From positions 1 through 38,887 of the forward strand of contig VBHA01000066.1 in NCBI GenBank assembly GCA_005889495.1: a stretch of 38,887 nt of DNA. Direction: 5' to 3'. The notes under the pieces are model-generated. The model saw nothing but the letters and a program-made list of their open reading frames with translations. It was not told the origin of the DNA and did no database searches. Position 1 is the stretch's first letter; each line of letters starts with the position of its first letter. The stretch comes from Chloroflexota bacterium. GTDB taxonomy: Bacteria > Chloroflexota > Dormibacteria > Dormibacterales > Dormibacteraceae. Both the position numbers and the translations under genes were made by a program. Positions 32,549-38,887 of this stretch are shown piece after piece.

Positions 32549-33085
32549 GTGGAACGGCGGTCGATCTTGATCACCTCGCTGGTCGCGTTCGCGATCGTGC
32601 TCGCGACCGACGTGCTGTACGGCGGCATCATCAACGCCCAGGGCGGAACGGCCCCGATGCCGTACGTCCCGCGCTTCGTCGCGGGCTACATGGCGCTGAT
32701 GGCGGCACTCATCGCCATCGCTCTGCTGCCGCGGGCCGAGATCGTCCCCATCCGGGCCCCGCTTCGGGCCGCCGCCGCGGCGGGGCTGCTCGTGCTGGGA
32801 TTCCTGGCCGCGTTCTCCGTCGGCCCGCCGCTGGTGATCGCGGGACTCCTCGTCTCGTTCGCCTTCAGCCGCACCATTCGAGGCGCGAGGTCACGGCCGG
32901 CCCGGTTCTCGGGTCTCGCGGCGGCGTTGGTTGCGGTGGCAGTTCTCCTGGCGGGGTTCGAGGTCACGCAGCGTGTGGTGGTGTGCCCCGAGGCGGGTCA
33001 GATGTCGGGTGGGGGATCGGGGTTCCTGAGCGGGCCGTACCAGTACGAATGCAACAACGGCGTCGCGACCTTCCACTCAGGCTGA
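32549..33085 (+). CDS. 178-aa membrane protein, unknown
   Basis: Protein with four predicted helices (about 7-25, 45-62, 75-95, 115-138) and a short C-terminal extracytoplasmic tail with two Cys (VVVCPEAGQ and YECNNG) that could form a disulfide, separated by a Gly/Ser-rich stretch. No family recognised. It starts at GTG 32549 behind a leaderless-type box. A pair of TTTTCCGGAAAA palindromes follows the stop. Confidence 0.65.
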   Translation: MERRSILITSLVAFAIVLATDVLYGGIINAQGGTAPMPYVPRFVAGYMALMAALIAIALLPRAEIVPIRAPLRAAAAAGLLVLGFLAAFSVGPPLVIAGLLVSFAFSRTIRGARSRPARFSGLAAALVAVAVLLAGFEVTQRVVVCPEAGQMSGGGSGFLSGPYQYECNNGVATFHSG

Positions 33086-33092
33086 CAACCAC

Positions 33093-33148
33093 GATTTTCC
33101 GGAAAATCCGTCGAATTCCGCCCACGCGCGCACGATTTTTCCGGAAAA
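33093..33148. promoter_or_regulatory. Twin palindromic sites, 42 bp apart
   Basis: GATTTTCCGGAAAATC (33093-33108) is a perfect 16-bp palindrome. A second copy with core TTTTCCGGAAAA is at 33137-33148, and both are preceded by CACGATTTT. The centres are 42 bp apart, four helical turns. They sit 50-105 bp before the lipoprotein start, a fit for a dimeric repressor binding on one face. The AT-rich arms stand out in this GC-rich DNA. Confidence 0.55.
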
Positions 33149-33198
33149 TTCGCAATCGGTTGGGTCTGACGGTTGGGCTGGATTACTGAGTCGTCCAC

Positions 33199-34254
33199 AT
33201 GAGAACCCTGGTCGGAGTCCTGGTGGCCGTCGCTGTGCTCGCGGCAGCTTGCGGCACTGACCATCCAACCACGACCGCCAACCGGACGGCGACGGCCCAA
33301 ACTCGCTTTCCTTCACCGCTCCCCACTTTGGCGCCAACTCCGTGCGCGGGTCCCTCCAACCCGTGCCTGGCGGTGGTCACGCGGCGGGGCAGCAATAGCG
33401 AGCTCGTCAGCAATGTGACCGATGTCGCGCACCCGCAGACGCTGGGCGCCCTTGCTCCTTACCTACGACCGCGACTCGTAAGCGCGAGCGAGATTGCGTA
33501 CATCGAAGCCTGCGACGTGTTCACGGCGCCGCTCGTGGGATTCAACCGGACGAGGGCGCTCGCAGCCACGTCAGGCACGTGCGTCGTGGCGTTTGCCTGG
33601 AGCCCGGATGCGCAGTCTCTCGCCTATCTGGCCGTTACGGATCACCAGACCACAGAAGTGCACATCCTTCGGGAAGGCAAGGACGACCTTGTGGCAACTG
33701 TGGCCCATCGCCCGGCTGTCTCGTTGTGCAGCACGCAAGAATGCGCGGACAGCAGCGACTTCCAGTTCGTCTGGTCGCCAGACGGCGGGGTCCTGATGTG
33801 GAACCAGAGCATCACATCGACGTTTCGGATCTGGACGGCCGGCGGGGTCGATGTGACGCCTTCGCTCGAGGATCCGTCGATGGCTGTGTGGTCGGGTTCG
33901 AGCCTTTACTTCCAGGACTCCAAAGGCATCGAGGTCTTCCGCAGCGGAGCCGTGTCGTCTTTCCTGCCGGGTGTGAAATGGATCAAGCCGAGCGCGTCAC
34001 CGACGGGGGGTGAGATCGTTTACGAGTCGGGCGACGCGAGCGGGCCGGCGCACGTTTACGTCGTGGAGACCGGCAACGCAAGCGTCAACGAGCTTGGTGC
34101 GGGCAAGTCGAAGGCTGCGTTCCTCACCTCGCGATTCGTCTGGTACCAGGGCGAGAAGCCCGCAGGCAAGACCTACATTTACGACCTGCAGGACGGAATT
34201 CAGATCGAGTCCGTCATCACGTCGGTAACGGACGTCTGGCCGCACGCCGCCTAG
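33199..34254 (+). CDS. Lipoprotein with propeller-like repeats
   Basis: 351-residue exported protein. The signal MRTLVGVLVAVAVLAAAC ends in a lipobox Cys, and a Thr/Pro-rich spacer follows to about residue 55. The body has repeated strands such as VAFAWSPDAQSLAYLAV, FQFVWSPDGGVLMW and IKPSASPTGGEIVYES, the WSPDG pattern of TolB/PD40-type beta-propellers. Two Cys pairs may form disulfides. It is likely surface-anchored and may bind a ligand or partner; no enzyme motif is visible. Twin palindromes lie upstream, so it may be specifically regulated. Confidence 0.72.
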   Translation: MRTLVGVLVAVAVLAAACGTDHPTTTANRTATAQTRFPSPLPTLAPTPCAGPSNPCLAVVTRRGSNSELVSNVTDVAHPQTLGALAPYLRPRLVSASEIAYIEACDVFTAPLVGFNRTRALAATSGTCVVAFAWSPDAQSLAYLAVTDHQTTEVHILREGKDDLVATVAHRPAVSLCSTQECADSSDFQFVWSPDGGVLMWNQSITSTFRIWTAGGVDVTPSLEDPSMAVWSGSSLYFQDSKGIEVFRSGAVSSFLPGVKWIKPSASPTGGEIVYESGDASGPAHVYVVETGNASVNELGAGKSKAAFLTSRFVWYQGEKPAGKTYIYDLQDGIQIESVITSVTDVWPHAA

Positions 34255-34280
34255 CGCGAGCGGTTGCCCGTAGCGGCTGG

Positions 34281-34625
34281 TTAGACCATCCCCAGTTCCC
34301 AGCGCGCTTCTTCGGACATGCGCTCGGGGGTCCAGACCGGCTCGTAGACGATGTCCACGCCGGCGTCGGCGATGCCGGGCAGGGTCAGCAGGTGGTCGCG
34401 GACGTCGGCCATCACGTCGGCCGCCATCGGGCAGCCGAGCGCCGTCAGCGTCATCTTCACGTCCACCCGTTCCGGCTTGATGGCGATGTCGTAGACCAGA
34501 CCAAGGTCGATGATGTTGACCGGGATCTCGGGGTCGAAGCACTGGCGCAAGACCTCGATCACATCCTCGGGCTTGACGGTCGCGTCCGGCGCGACGTCGG
34601 TGGTGACCGCTGGGGCTTCGCTCAT
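34281..34625 (-). CDS. sufT: SufT/MIP18-type DUF59 protein
   Basis: 114-residue DUF59 protein that assists Fe-S cluster delivery. Signatures are DVIEVLRQCFDPEIPVNIID, then LGLVYDIAI, VDVKMTLTALGCPMAADVM with the conserved Cys, and the C-terminal VYEPVWTPERMSEEARWELG. This last block is typical of SUF-operon members. It is the last gene of the SUF operon; its ATG overlaps the rhodanese stop (ATGA). Confidence 0.9.
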   Translation of the reverse strand: MSEAPAVTTDVAPDATVKPEDVIEVLRQCFDPEIPVNIIDLGLVYDIAIKPERVDVKMTLTALGCPMAADVMADVRDHLLTLPGIADAGVDIVYEPVWTPERMSEEARWELGMV

Positions 34626-34951
34626 GGCGTTTCCAGGGGAAGGCCGGCGTCCTTCCAGGCCTTGGTGCCGCCTCGGAAGTTGACGACGTCCTTCACGCCC
34701 AACGCCACCGCCATCTCGGAGGCAACCGCGGAGCGCTCCCCGACCTGGCAGACGAAGATCGTCCCGTCGCTGAACTTCTGACCGGTCGGGTTGGCCAGGA
34801 TCGAGCTCAGCACCACGTGCCTGGCCCCGGGCAGGTGGCCCTTGTTCCACTCCCAGTCCTCGCGTACGTCGACGACGTCGCGGCCCTCGTCGACGAGCTT
34901 CTTGATCTCGTCGACCTTGAGGTCGCGGAACGGGGCCTGTTGCTGTGCCAT
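34622..34951 (-). CDS. Single-domain rhodanese
   Basis: 109-residue sulfurtransferase-like domain. VVDVREDWEWNKGHLPGARH is the N-terminal rhodanese signature, and the active-site loop is CQVGERS with the catalytic Cys first. It lies between sufU and sufT, so it may supply or shuttle persulfide sulfur for cluster assembly; that role is inferred. It starts 9 nt after the sufU stop. Confidence 0.88.
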   Translation of the reverse strand: MAQQQAPFRDLKVDEIKKLVDEGRDVVDVREDWEWNKGHLPGARHVVLSSILANPTGQKFSDGTIFVCQVGERSAVASEMAVALGVKDVVNFRGGTKAWKDAGLPLETP

Positions 34952-34960
34952 ACCTATCTA

Positions 34961-35365
34961 TTACTCCTCATCGAGGTCGGCCAATCCATAGGCGCCGACC
35001 TTCAAGACCTTGAGCGAGAGCAGCGCGCACTTGATGCGCGCCGGAGAGATGTCGATCCCGAGCTCGCCGATGACGTCGTCCTTGTTGATCTTCTTGGCGT
35101 CGTCGAGCGTCATGCCCTTCAGCCGCTCGGTCAGCAGCGAGGCCGACGCCTGGGAGATGGCGCAGCCGCGGCCGTGGAAGCGGATGTCTTCGATCACGCC
35201 ATCCTTGACCTGGAAGTCCATCCCGACCACGTCGCCACAAAGCGGGTTGTCCTCCTCGTGGCTGATGTCCGGGCGCTCGAGACGCCCGAAGTTCCGAGGG
35301 TTCTTGTAGTGGTCGATGATGTACTCGCGGTAGAACTGATCGTCGGCGGAGATCGGGGTGCTCAC
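34961..35365 (-). CDS. sufU: SufU sulfur-transfer protein
   Basis: 134-residue IscU-like protein. The SufU group takes persulfide from SufS through a zinc site. The three Cys ligands are in DNPLCGDVV, FHGRGCAISQASAS and IKCALLSLKVL, and the SufU-specific insertion with LKGMTLDDAKKI is present. GTG 35365 overlaps the sufS stop as GTGA. Firmicute and actinobacterial SUF operons use this same sufS-sufU order. Confidence 0.92.
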   Translation of the reverse strand: MSTPISADDQFYREYIIDHYKNPRNFGRLERPDISHEEDNPLCGDVVGMDFQVKDGVIEDIRFHGRGCAISQASASLLTERLKGMTLDDAKKINKDDVIGELGIDISPARIKCALLSLKVLKVGAYGLADLDEE

Positions 35366-36579
35366 GCGAAGATCCTCTGCGCTTCCTTGATCGAGGCCGC
35401 GAGCCGGTCGACCTCCTCTTTCTGCGTGTAGACATAGAAGGACGCGCGCGCCGTGGCGGGGACGCCAAGGCGGGTCATCAGCGGCATCGCGCAGTGATGC
35501 CCGGCGCGGAGGCACACCTGGTCCCGGTCCGCGATGGTCGCCAGGTCGTGCGGGTGAATGCCGTCGATCGCAAAGGAGATGACGCCGGCGCGCCGCGACG
35601 GGGGCGGACCGTAGAGGGTCAGGCCGTCGATCTCGCTCAGCACCTCGTACGCGTACTCGGTGATGTCGAGCTCGTGGGCCCGCACCGCGTCCATGCCGAG
35701 GCCGTTCAGGTAGTCGACCGCGGCGCCGAGACCGATCACCTCGGCGATCGCCTGCGTCCCCGCCTCGAACTTCCAGGGCAGCTCGTGGTAGGTGGTGCCC
35801 TCGATCCGGACCGTCTTGATCATGTCGCCGCCGGACATGAAGGGGTCCATGGCCTCGAGCAGCTCGCGCCGGCCGTAGAGGATGCCCGCCCCGGTCGGTC
35901 CGAGCATCTTGTGGCCGCTGAAGGCGTAGAAGTCGCAGCCGAGCGCCCGGACGTCAACAGGCTGGTGAGGCGTGCTCTGGGCGCCGTCGACGAGCACGGT
36001 CGCCCCGGCCTTCTTGGCCGCGGCCACCATCTCGCGGGCCGGGTTGATCGTGCCCAGCGCGTTGCTGACGAGGTTGAAGGCGACCAGCCTGGGGCCGCGC
36101 TTCAGCAGGGCCGCGAACTGCTCCTGGCGCAGCTCCCCCTTGTCGTCGATGTCGACGTACTCGATGTGCGCGCCCTTTTCGGCGGCCAGGATCTGCCAGG
36201 GGACGATATTGGAGTGATGGTCGAGGATGGTGAGGACGATCAGGTCGTCCTTCTTGATGTTCTTGCGTCCCCACGCGTAAGCGACGAGGTTGATGGCCTC
36301 GGTCGTGCCCCGCGTGTAGATGATCTCCTTGGTCGAGGCGGCGTTGATGAAGGCCCGCACCTTCTCCCGAGTCGCCTCGTAGCGGACCGTCGCCTCTTCG
36401 GCGATGCGGTAGGCGGCGCGGTGGATGTTGGAGTTGAACTTCTCGAAGTATTCGAGCATCGCGCCGGTCACCTGCTTCGGCCGCTGCGAGGTGTTGGCCG
36501 AGTCGAGGTAGGCGATGCCTGTCTCGAAGATCGGGAAGTCTCGCCTTACGGCGGTGACGTCATACGTCAACGTAGACAT
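35362..36579 (-). CDS. sufS: Cysteine desulfurase
   Basis: PLP enzyme of 405 residues that removes sulfur from cysteine for Fe-S assembly. The PLP Lys is in FYAFSGHKMLGPTGAGILYG, with DHHSNIVPWQ and VDGAQSTPHQPVD contacting the cofactor. The active-site Cys is in RAGHHCAMPLM. Length is normal for SufS. ATG 36579 overlaps the Rieske gene by 20 nt; GTG 36582 and TTG 36570 are possible alternatives. Confidence 0.93.
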   Translation of the reverse strand: MSTLTYDVTAVRRDFPIFETGIAYLDSANTSQRPKQVTGAMLEYFEKFNSNIHRAAYRIAEEATVRYEATREKVRAFINAASTKEIIYTRGTTEAINLVAYAWGRKNIKKDDLIVLTILDHHSNIVPWQILAAEKGAHIEYVDIDDKGELRQEQFAALLKRGPRLVAFNLVSNALGTINPAREMVAAAKKAGATVLVDGAQSTPHQPVDVRALGCDFYAFSGHKMLGPTGAGILYGRRELLEAMDPFMSGGDMIKTVRIEGTTYHELPWKFEAGTQAIAEVIGLGAAVDYLNGLGMDAVRAHELDITEYAYEVLSEIDGLTLYGPPPSRRAGVISFAIDGIHPHDLATIADRDQVCLRAGHHCAMPLMTRLGVPATARASFYVYTQKEEVDRLAASIKEAQRIFA

Positions 36580-36868
36580 CACCGTCCTCCACGGTCACGG
36601 GATAGGTGTGCGCGGGGATGACCGCCGGCAGGCCGGTGACCTTGCCTGTTTGCAAGTTGAAGCGAGAGCCGTGCTGCGGGCACTCGACGTCCATCCCCCA
36701 CAGCTCGCCGTCGCTGAGGAAGAACTCCTCGTGGGTGCAGATGTCGTTGAGCGCGTAGAAGCTCCCGTCCTCGGCGTGGGCGAGACAGATAGGTGTGCCT
36801 CCGACCTCCACCCGCTTCATCGAATCGGTCGGGATCTCTTCGACCGAGGCGACGCGATGGCTAGCCAA
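36560..36868 (-). CDS. Rieske-type ferredoxin in SUF operon
   Basis: 102-residue Rieske [2Fe-2S] protein. The ligands are CTH and CPQHGSRF, separated as in bacterial non-haem dioxygenase-type ferredoxins. TTG 36868 gives the normal opening VASVEEIPTDSMKRVEV and overlaps the sufD stop by 8 nt. Such ferredoxins are commonly inserted between sufD and sufS in Actinobacteria and Chloroflexota, perhaps as electron donor for assembly. Confidence 0.9.
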   Translation of the reverse strand: MASHRVASVEEIPTDSMKRVEVGGTPICLAHAEDGSFYALNDICTHEEFFLSDGELWGMDVECPQHGSRFNLQTGKVTGLPAVIPAHTYPVTVEDGDVYVDV

Positions 36869-38054
36869 TCCGCGCCTCCAGCTCCGCCTCCACGAGCTTG
36901 CGCGCATGCTCGAAGGGGATGCGGTCCAGCACGTCGCCGAAAAAGCCCTGGATGAGCATGCGCTTGGCGGTCTTCTCGGGGATGCCGCGCGAGCGCAGGT
37001 AGAAGAGGTGCTCGGGGTCGACCGGGCCGACCGTCGCGCCGTGGGTGCAGCGGACGTCGTTGTTGTCGATCTCCAGCATCGGGATCGAGGTCGCCTTGGC
37101 CTTGTCGCTCAGGACCAGGTTGCGGTTCGCCTGGTAGGCGTCAGACCGCGCGGCGTGCTTCTCGATCTTGATCAGGCCCGCGTAGACCGTGCGCGAGACA
37201 TCCTGCAGCGCGCCCTTGAAGAGGAGGTCGCTGCGAGTGTTGCCGACGCGGTGGTCCTGCAGGGTGTGAAAGTCGAAGAACTGCTCGCCGGAGGCAAAGT
37301 AGATCGCCTTCAGCTCGGCGTTGGAGCCTTCGCCCGCGAGCGAGGCCTCAACGCGGGTCTTGGAGAACTTGCCGCCGAGGGTGACGTTGAAGAGGCGGAG
37401 CGTCGAGTCCTTCTGCAGCTCGGCGCGCTGGTCGGAGAAGTGCCAGACGTTGCGTCCCCACTTCTGGACCGCGACGTAGCCGACCTGAGCGCCATCGCCG
37501 AGGAAGATCTCGGTTGAGCCGGTGCGGTAGCCGGCCTCGTCGTCGTTCTCGGCGATGTACTCGTCGAGGTAGTCGAAGCGCGAATTTCGCCCCGCGACGA
37601 TCAGCGTGTGCGGCAGGACGCTGGATTCCGTTTCGTGTGAGAAATGCTGGCCGATGATCGGCTTGTCAATCTCGACGCCGTCGGGCACGTAAAGGAACGT
37701 GCCGCCGGTGAAGAACGCGGCGTGGAGCGCGGTGAAGCGGTCGCGGTCGGCGTGCACAAGGGAGAACAACCGAGGTTCGACGAGGTCGGGATGCTCCTTC
37801 GCGGCCTGTCGCAGCGGCTTGAGGATGACGCCCTTCGGCAGAGCCTCGGGCAGGAGGAGCTTCTGCCCGTCGAGGTGCTCGAGCTTCGAGTAGCGGTTCG
37901 GGTCGAGCCGGCTGACGTCGGTGCGCCGCCACTCCTCGTCCGTCTTGCTGGGCGCGGCCAGCTTCTGGAAGCTCGCGAGCGCCACCTCGCGCCGCTCGCG
38001 AAGCCAGCCGGGTTCGCCCTGAAGCTGGTCCAGGGTTTCCGAAGTCAGTGCCAC
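36861..38054 (-). CDS. sufD: Fe-S assembly scaffold subunit SufD
   Basis: 397-residue partner of SufB in the SufBC2D scaffold. The N-terminal helical part (about 1-90) has KTDEEWRRTDVSRLDP, and the beta-helix core follows (HTLIVAGRNSRFDYLDEY, GDGAQVGYVAVQKWG). The SufBD C-terminal signature is CTHGATVGPVDPEHLFYLRS near 335. GTG 38054 is 2 nt after the sufB stop. sufC is not in the window; it may lie upstream of sufB or elsewhere. Confidence 0.93.
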   Translation of the reverse strand: MALTSETLDQLQGEPGWLRERREVALASFQKLAAPSKTDEEWRRTDVSRLDPNRYSKLEHLDGQKLLLPEALPKGVILKPLRQAAKEHPDLVEPRLFSLVHADRDRFTALHAAFFTGGTFLYVPDGVEIDKPIIGQHFSHETESSVLPHTLIVAGRNSRFDYLDEYIAENDDEAGYRTGSTEIFLGDGAQVGYVAVQKWGRNVWHFSDQRAELQKDSTLRLFNVTLGGKFSKTRVEASLAGEGSNAELKAIYFASGEQFFDFHTLQDHRVGNTRSDLLFKGALQDVSRTVYAGLIKIEKHAARSDAYQANRNLVLSDKAKATSIPMLEIDNNDVRCTHGATVGPVDPEHLFYLRSRGIPEKTAKRMLIQGFFGDVLDRIPFEHARKLVEAELEARIG

Positions 38055-38056
38055 AG

Positions 38057-38887
38057 CTACCCTACCGAGCCCTCCATCTCGAGCTGTATGAGCCGGTTGA
38101 GCTCGACCGCGTACTCGAGCGGAAGCTCCTTGGTGAACGGTTCGATGAAGCCGTTGACGATCATCGTCTCCGCCTCGGCGCGAGGGATCCCTCGGCTCAT
38201 GAGGTAGAAGAGCTGTTCGTCGCTGACCTTGCTGACCGTGGCCTCGTGGCCCAGGGTCACGTTCTCAGCGTCGACGTCGTTGTAAGGGTAGGTGTCGCTC
38301 CGCGACTCGTCGTCGAGCAGCAGCGCGTCGCACTTGACGAAGGACTTGCAGTTGTTGGCGCCGGGGTAGATCTTGATGTGCCCGCGGTATGAGGTCCGGC
38401 CGCCTCCCTTGGAGATCGACTTCGACGTGATGGTCGAGGTCGTGTTGGGCGCGACGTGGATCATCTTGCCGCCGGCGTCCTGGTGCTGGCCCTTGCCCGC
38501 AAACGCGACCGAGAGCACGTCGCCCTTGGCGCCGGGCTCCATCAGGTAGACGCTCGGGTACTTCATCGTGATCTGTGAGTTGTGCGCCACGATGCCGTTA
38601 GCGATGAAGTTGGCGGTCCCTTCGACCTCGATGTCATATGTCGACTGCTCGCCGGCATCTTCGATCGAAGTCACTGGACTGAAGTAAACGGGAGCGTCCG
38701 GGTTCCGCTCGCCGAAATAGAGGAAATGGTGCGTGTATTCCTTCTCCTCGATGCCCAGAGGCTTCATTTCACGCCGAGTCCATGTCGAGACCTTCAGCGG
38801 ATTGAGGCCCGCGGTGAGGGCTAAAGCCTTGATGTCTTCGAGCAGGCCGCGGCTGGCGCTAGTGATGGAGAGATTCTTGTGGTCGGC
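38057..38887 (-). CDS. sufB: SufB with intein (N-terminus off window)
   Basis: Fe-S scaffold protein SufB, C-terminal part only. The coding frame is open to the window edge. Residues after the splice junction (38578 down to 38057, 173 codons) are Suf[57 protein letters not shown] with the conserved cluster-binding Cys, and [20 protein letters not shown]. The 103 codons before the junction are the end of an intein. The protein must splice to be functional. Confidence 0.92.
   Translation of the reverse strand, partial: ADHKNLSITSASRGLLEDIKALALTAGLNPLKVSTWTRREMKPLGIEEKEYTHHFLYFGERNPDAPVYFSPVTSIEDAGEQSTYDIEVEGTANFIANGIVAHNSQITMKYPSVYLMEPGAKGDVLSVAFAGKGQHQDAGGKMIHVAPNTTSTITSKSISKGGGRTSYRGHIKIYPGANNCKSFVKCDALLLDDESRSDTYPYNDVDAENVTLGHEATVSKVSDEQLFYLMSRGIPRAEAETMIVNGFIEPFTKELPLEYAVELNRLIQLEMEGSVG
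38579..38887 (-). mobile_element. C-terminal part of an intein in SufB
   Basis: In frame with sufB. The C-terminal splicing motifs are [20 protein letters not shown] (block F/G) with penultimate His and terminal Asn, followed by Ser as +1 residue at 38576-38578. Upstream, [18 protein letters not shown] resembles the C-terminal subdomain of LAGLIDADG homing endonucleases, so the intein is probably full-size and mobile. Its N-terminal splice site is outside the window. SufB inteins are known in mycobacteria and others. Confidence 0.93.

Noticed and set aside
33301-33340. Another palindromic element copy near GCTCCCCACTTTGGCG
   Set aside because: No complementary arm or second stem; it is simply lipoprotein coding sequence.

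Overview
This is a 38.9 kb, high-GC bacterial window, almost wholly coding, with strong G/C third positions and many 4-nt start/stop overlaps. Several genes have a TAnnnT hexamer only 6-10 nt before the start codon, as in leaderless transcripts of Actinobacteria, Deinococci and relatives. My best guess is an uncultured terrestrial lineage near Chloroflexota or Candidatus Dormibacterota. That is inferred from gene content and style only; there is no rRNA or tRNA to confirm it.

Layout, left to right. (1) 1-2042, minus: a Ski2/HelY-type DEVH helicase (C-terminus off the window) after a DUF503 protein. (2) 2141-7704, plus: a dipeptide/oligopeptide ABC operon whose binding-protein gene is broken. 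(3) 7843-10179, plus: pyrE, pyrC and a lipoprotein. (4) 10176-12019: an MBL-fold protein with an altered metal motif, a 33-aa membrane protein, a 97-aa orphan and ParA; a CvpA-like membrane protein diverges at 12080. (5) 12927-17482, plus: a tightly coupled cluster of acyl-CoA dehydrogenase, MFS carrier, ureohydrolase and FAD amine oxidase. (6) 17510-19607: a small membrane protein, an NDUFA9-like SDR, ThpR and a GlcG/HbpS protein. (7) 19608-22835: a candidate small RNA, a GT2 glycosyltransferase, a GT87-like protein and a methyltransferase. (8) 22991-27709, minus: a 2-oxoacid dehydrogenase operon in order E3, fused E1 alpha-beta, E2. (9) 27731-32494, minus: two polytopic glycosyltransferase-like proteins and two citrate synthases. 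(10) 32549-34254, plus: a membrane protein and a propeller-like lipoprotein. (11) 34281-38887, minus: the SUF Fe-S operon sufB-sufD-Rieske-sufS-sufU-rhodanese-sufT, with an intein in SufB.

The less ordinary signals are these. A family of two-stem palindromic elements has compensatory stem changes, and two inverted copies lie in frame inside the E2 linker. Three genes lack any ATG/GTG/TTG start, yet each sits exactly in the 4-nt-overlap register with the upstream stop (CTGA, GTAA, ATAG). A short ORF resembling a citrate synthase N-terminus, followed by a stem that buries the next gene's start, lies between the two citrate synthases. A rod-shaped RNA candidate has its own promoter and U-tract. 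A pair of TTTTCCGGAAAA palindromes is spaced 42 bp apart.

Metabolically the window joins peptide uptake, pyrimidine synthesis, 2-oxoacid and acyl-CoA oxidation feeding citrate synthase, and Fe-S assembly. This fits a heterotroph using amino acids and peptides. No CRISPR array, IS transposase, phage gene, rRNA or tRNA was seen, and no gene-free stretch exceeds 300 bases; the longest, 19608-19846, holds the candidate small RNA.
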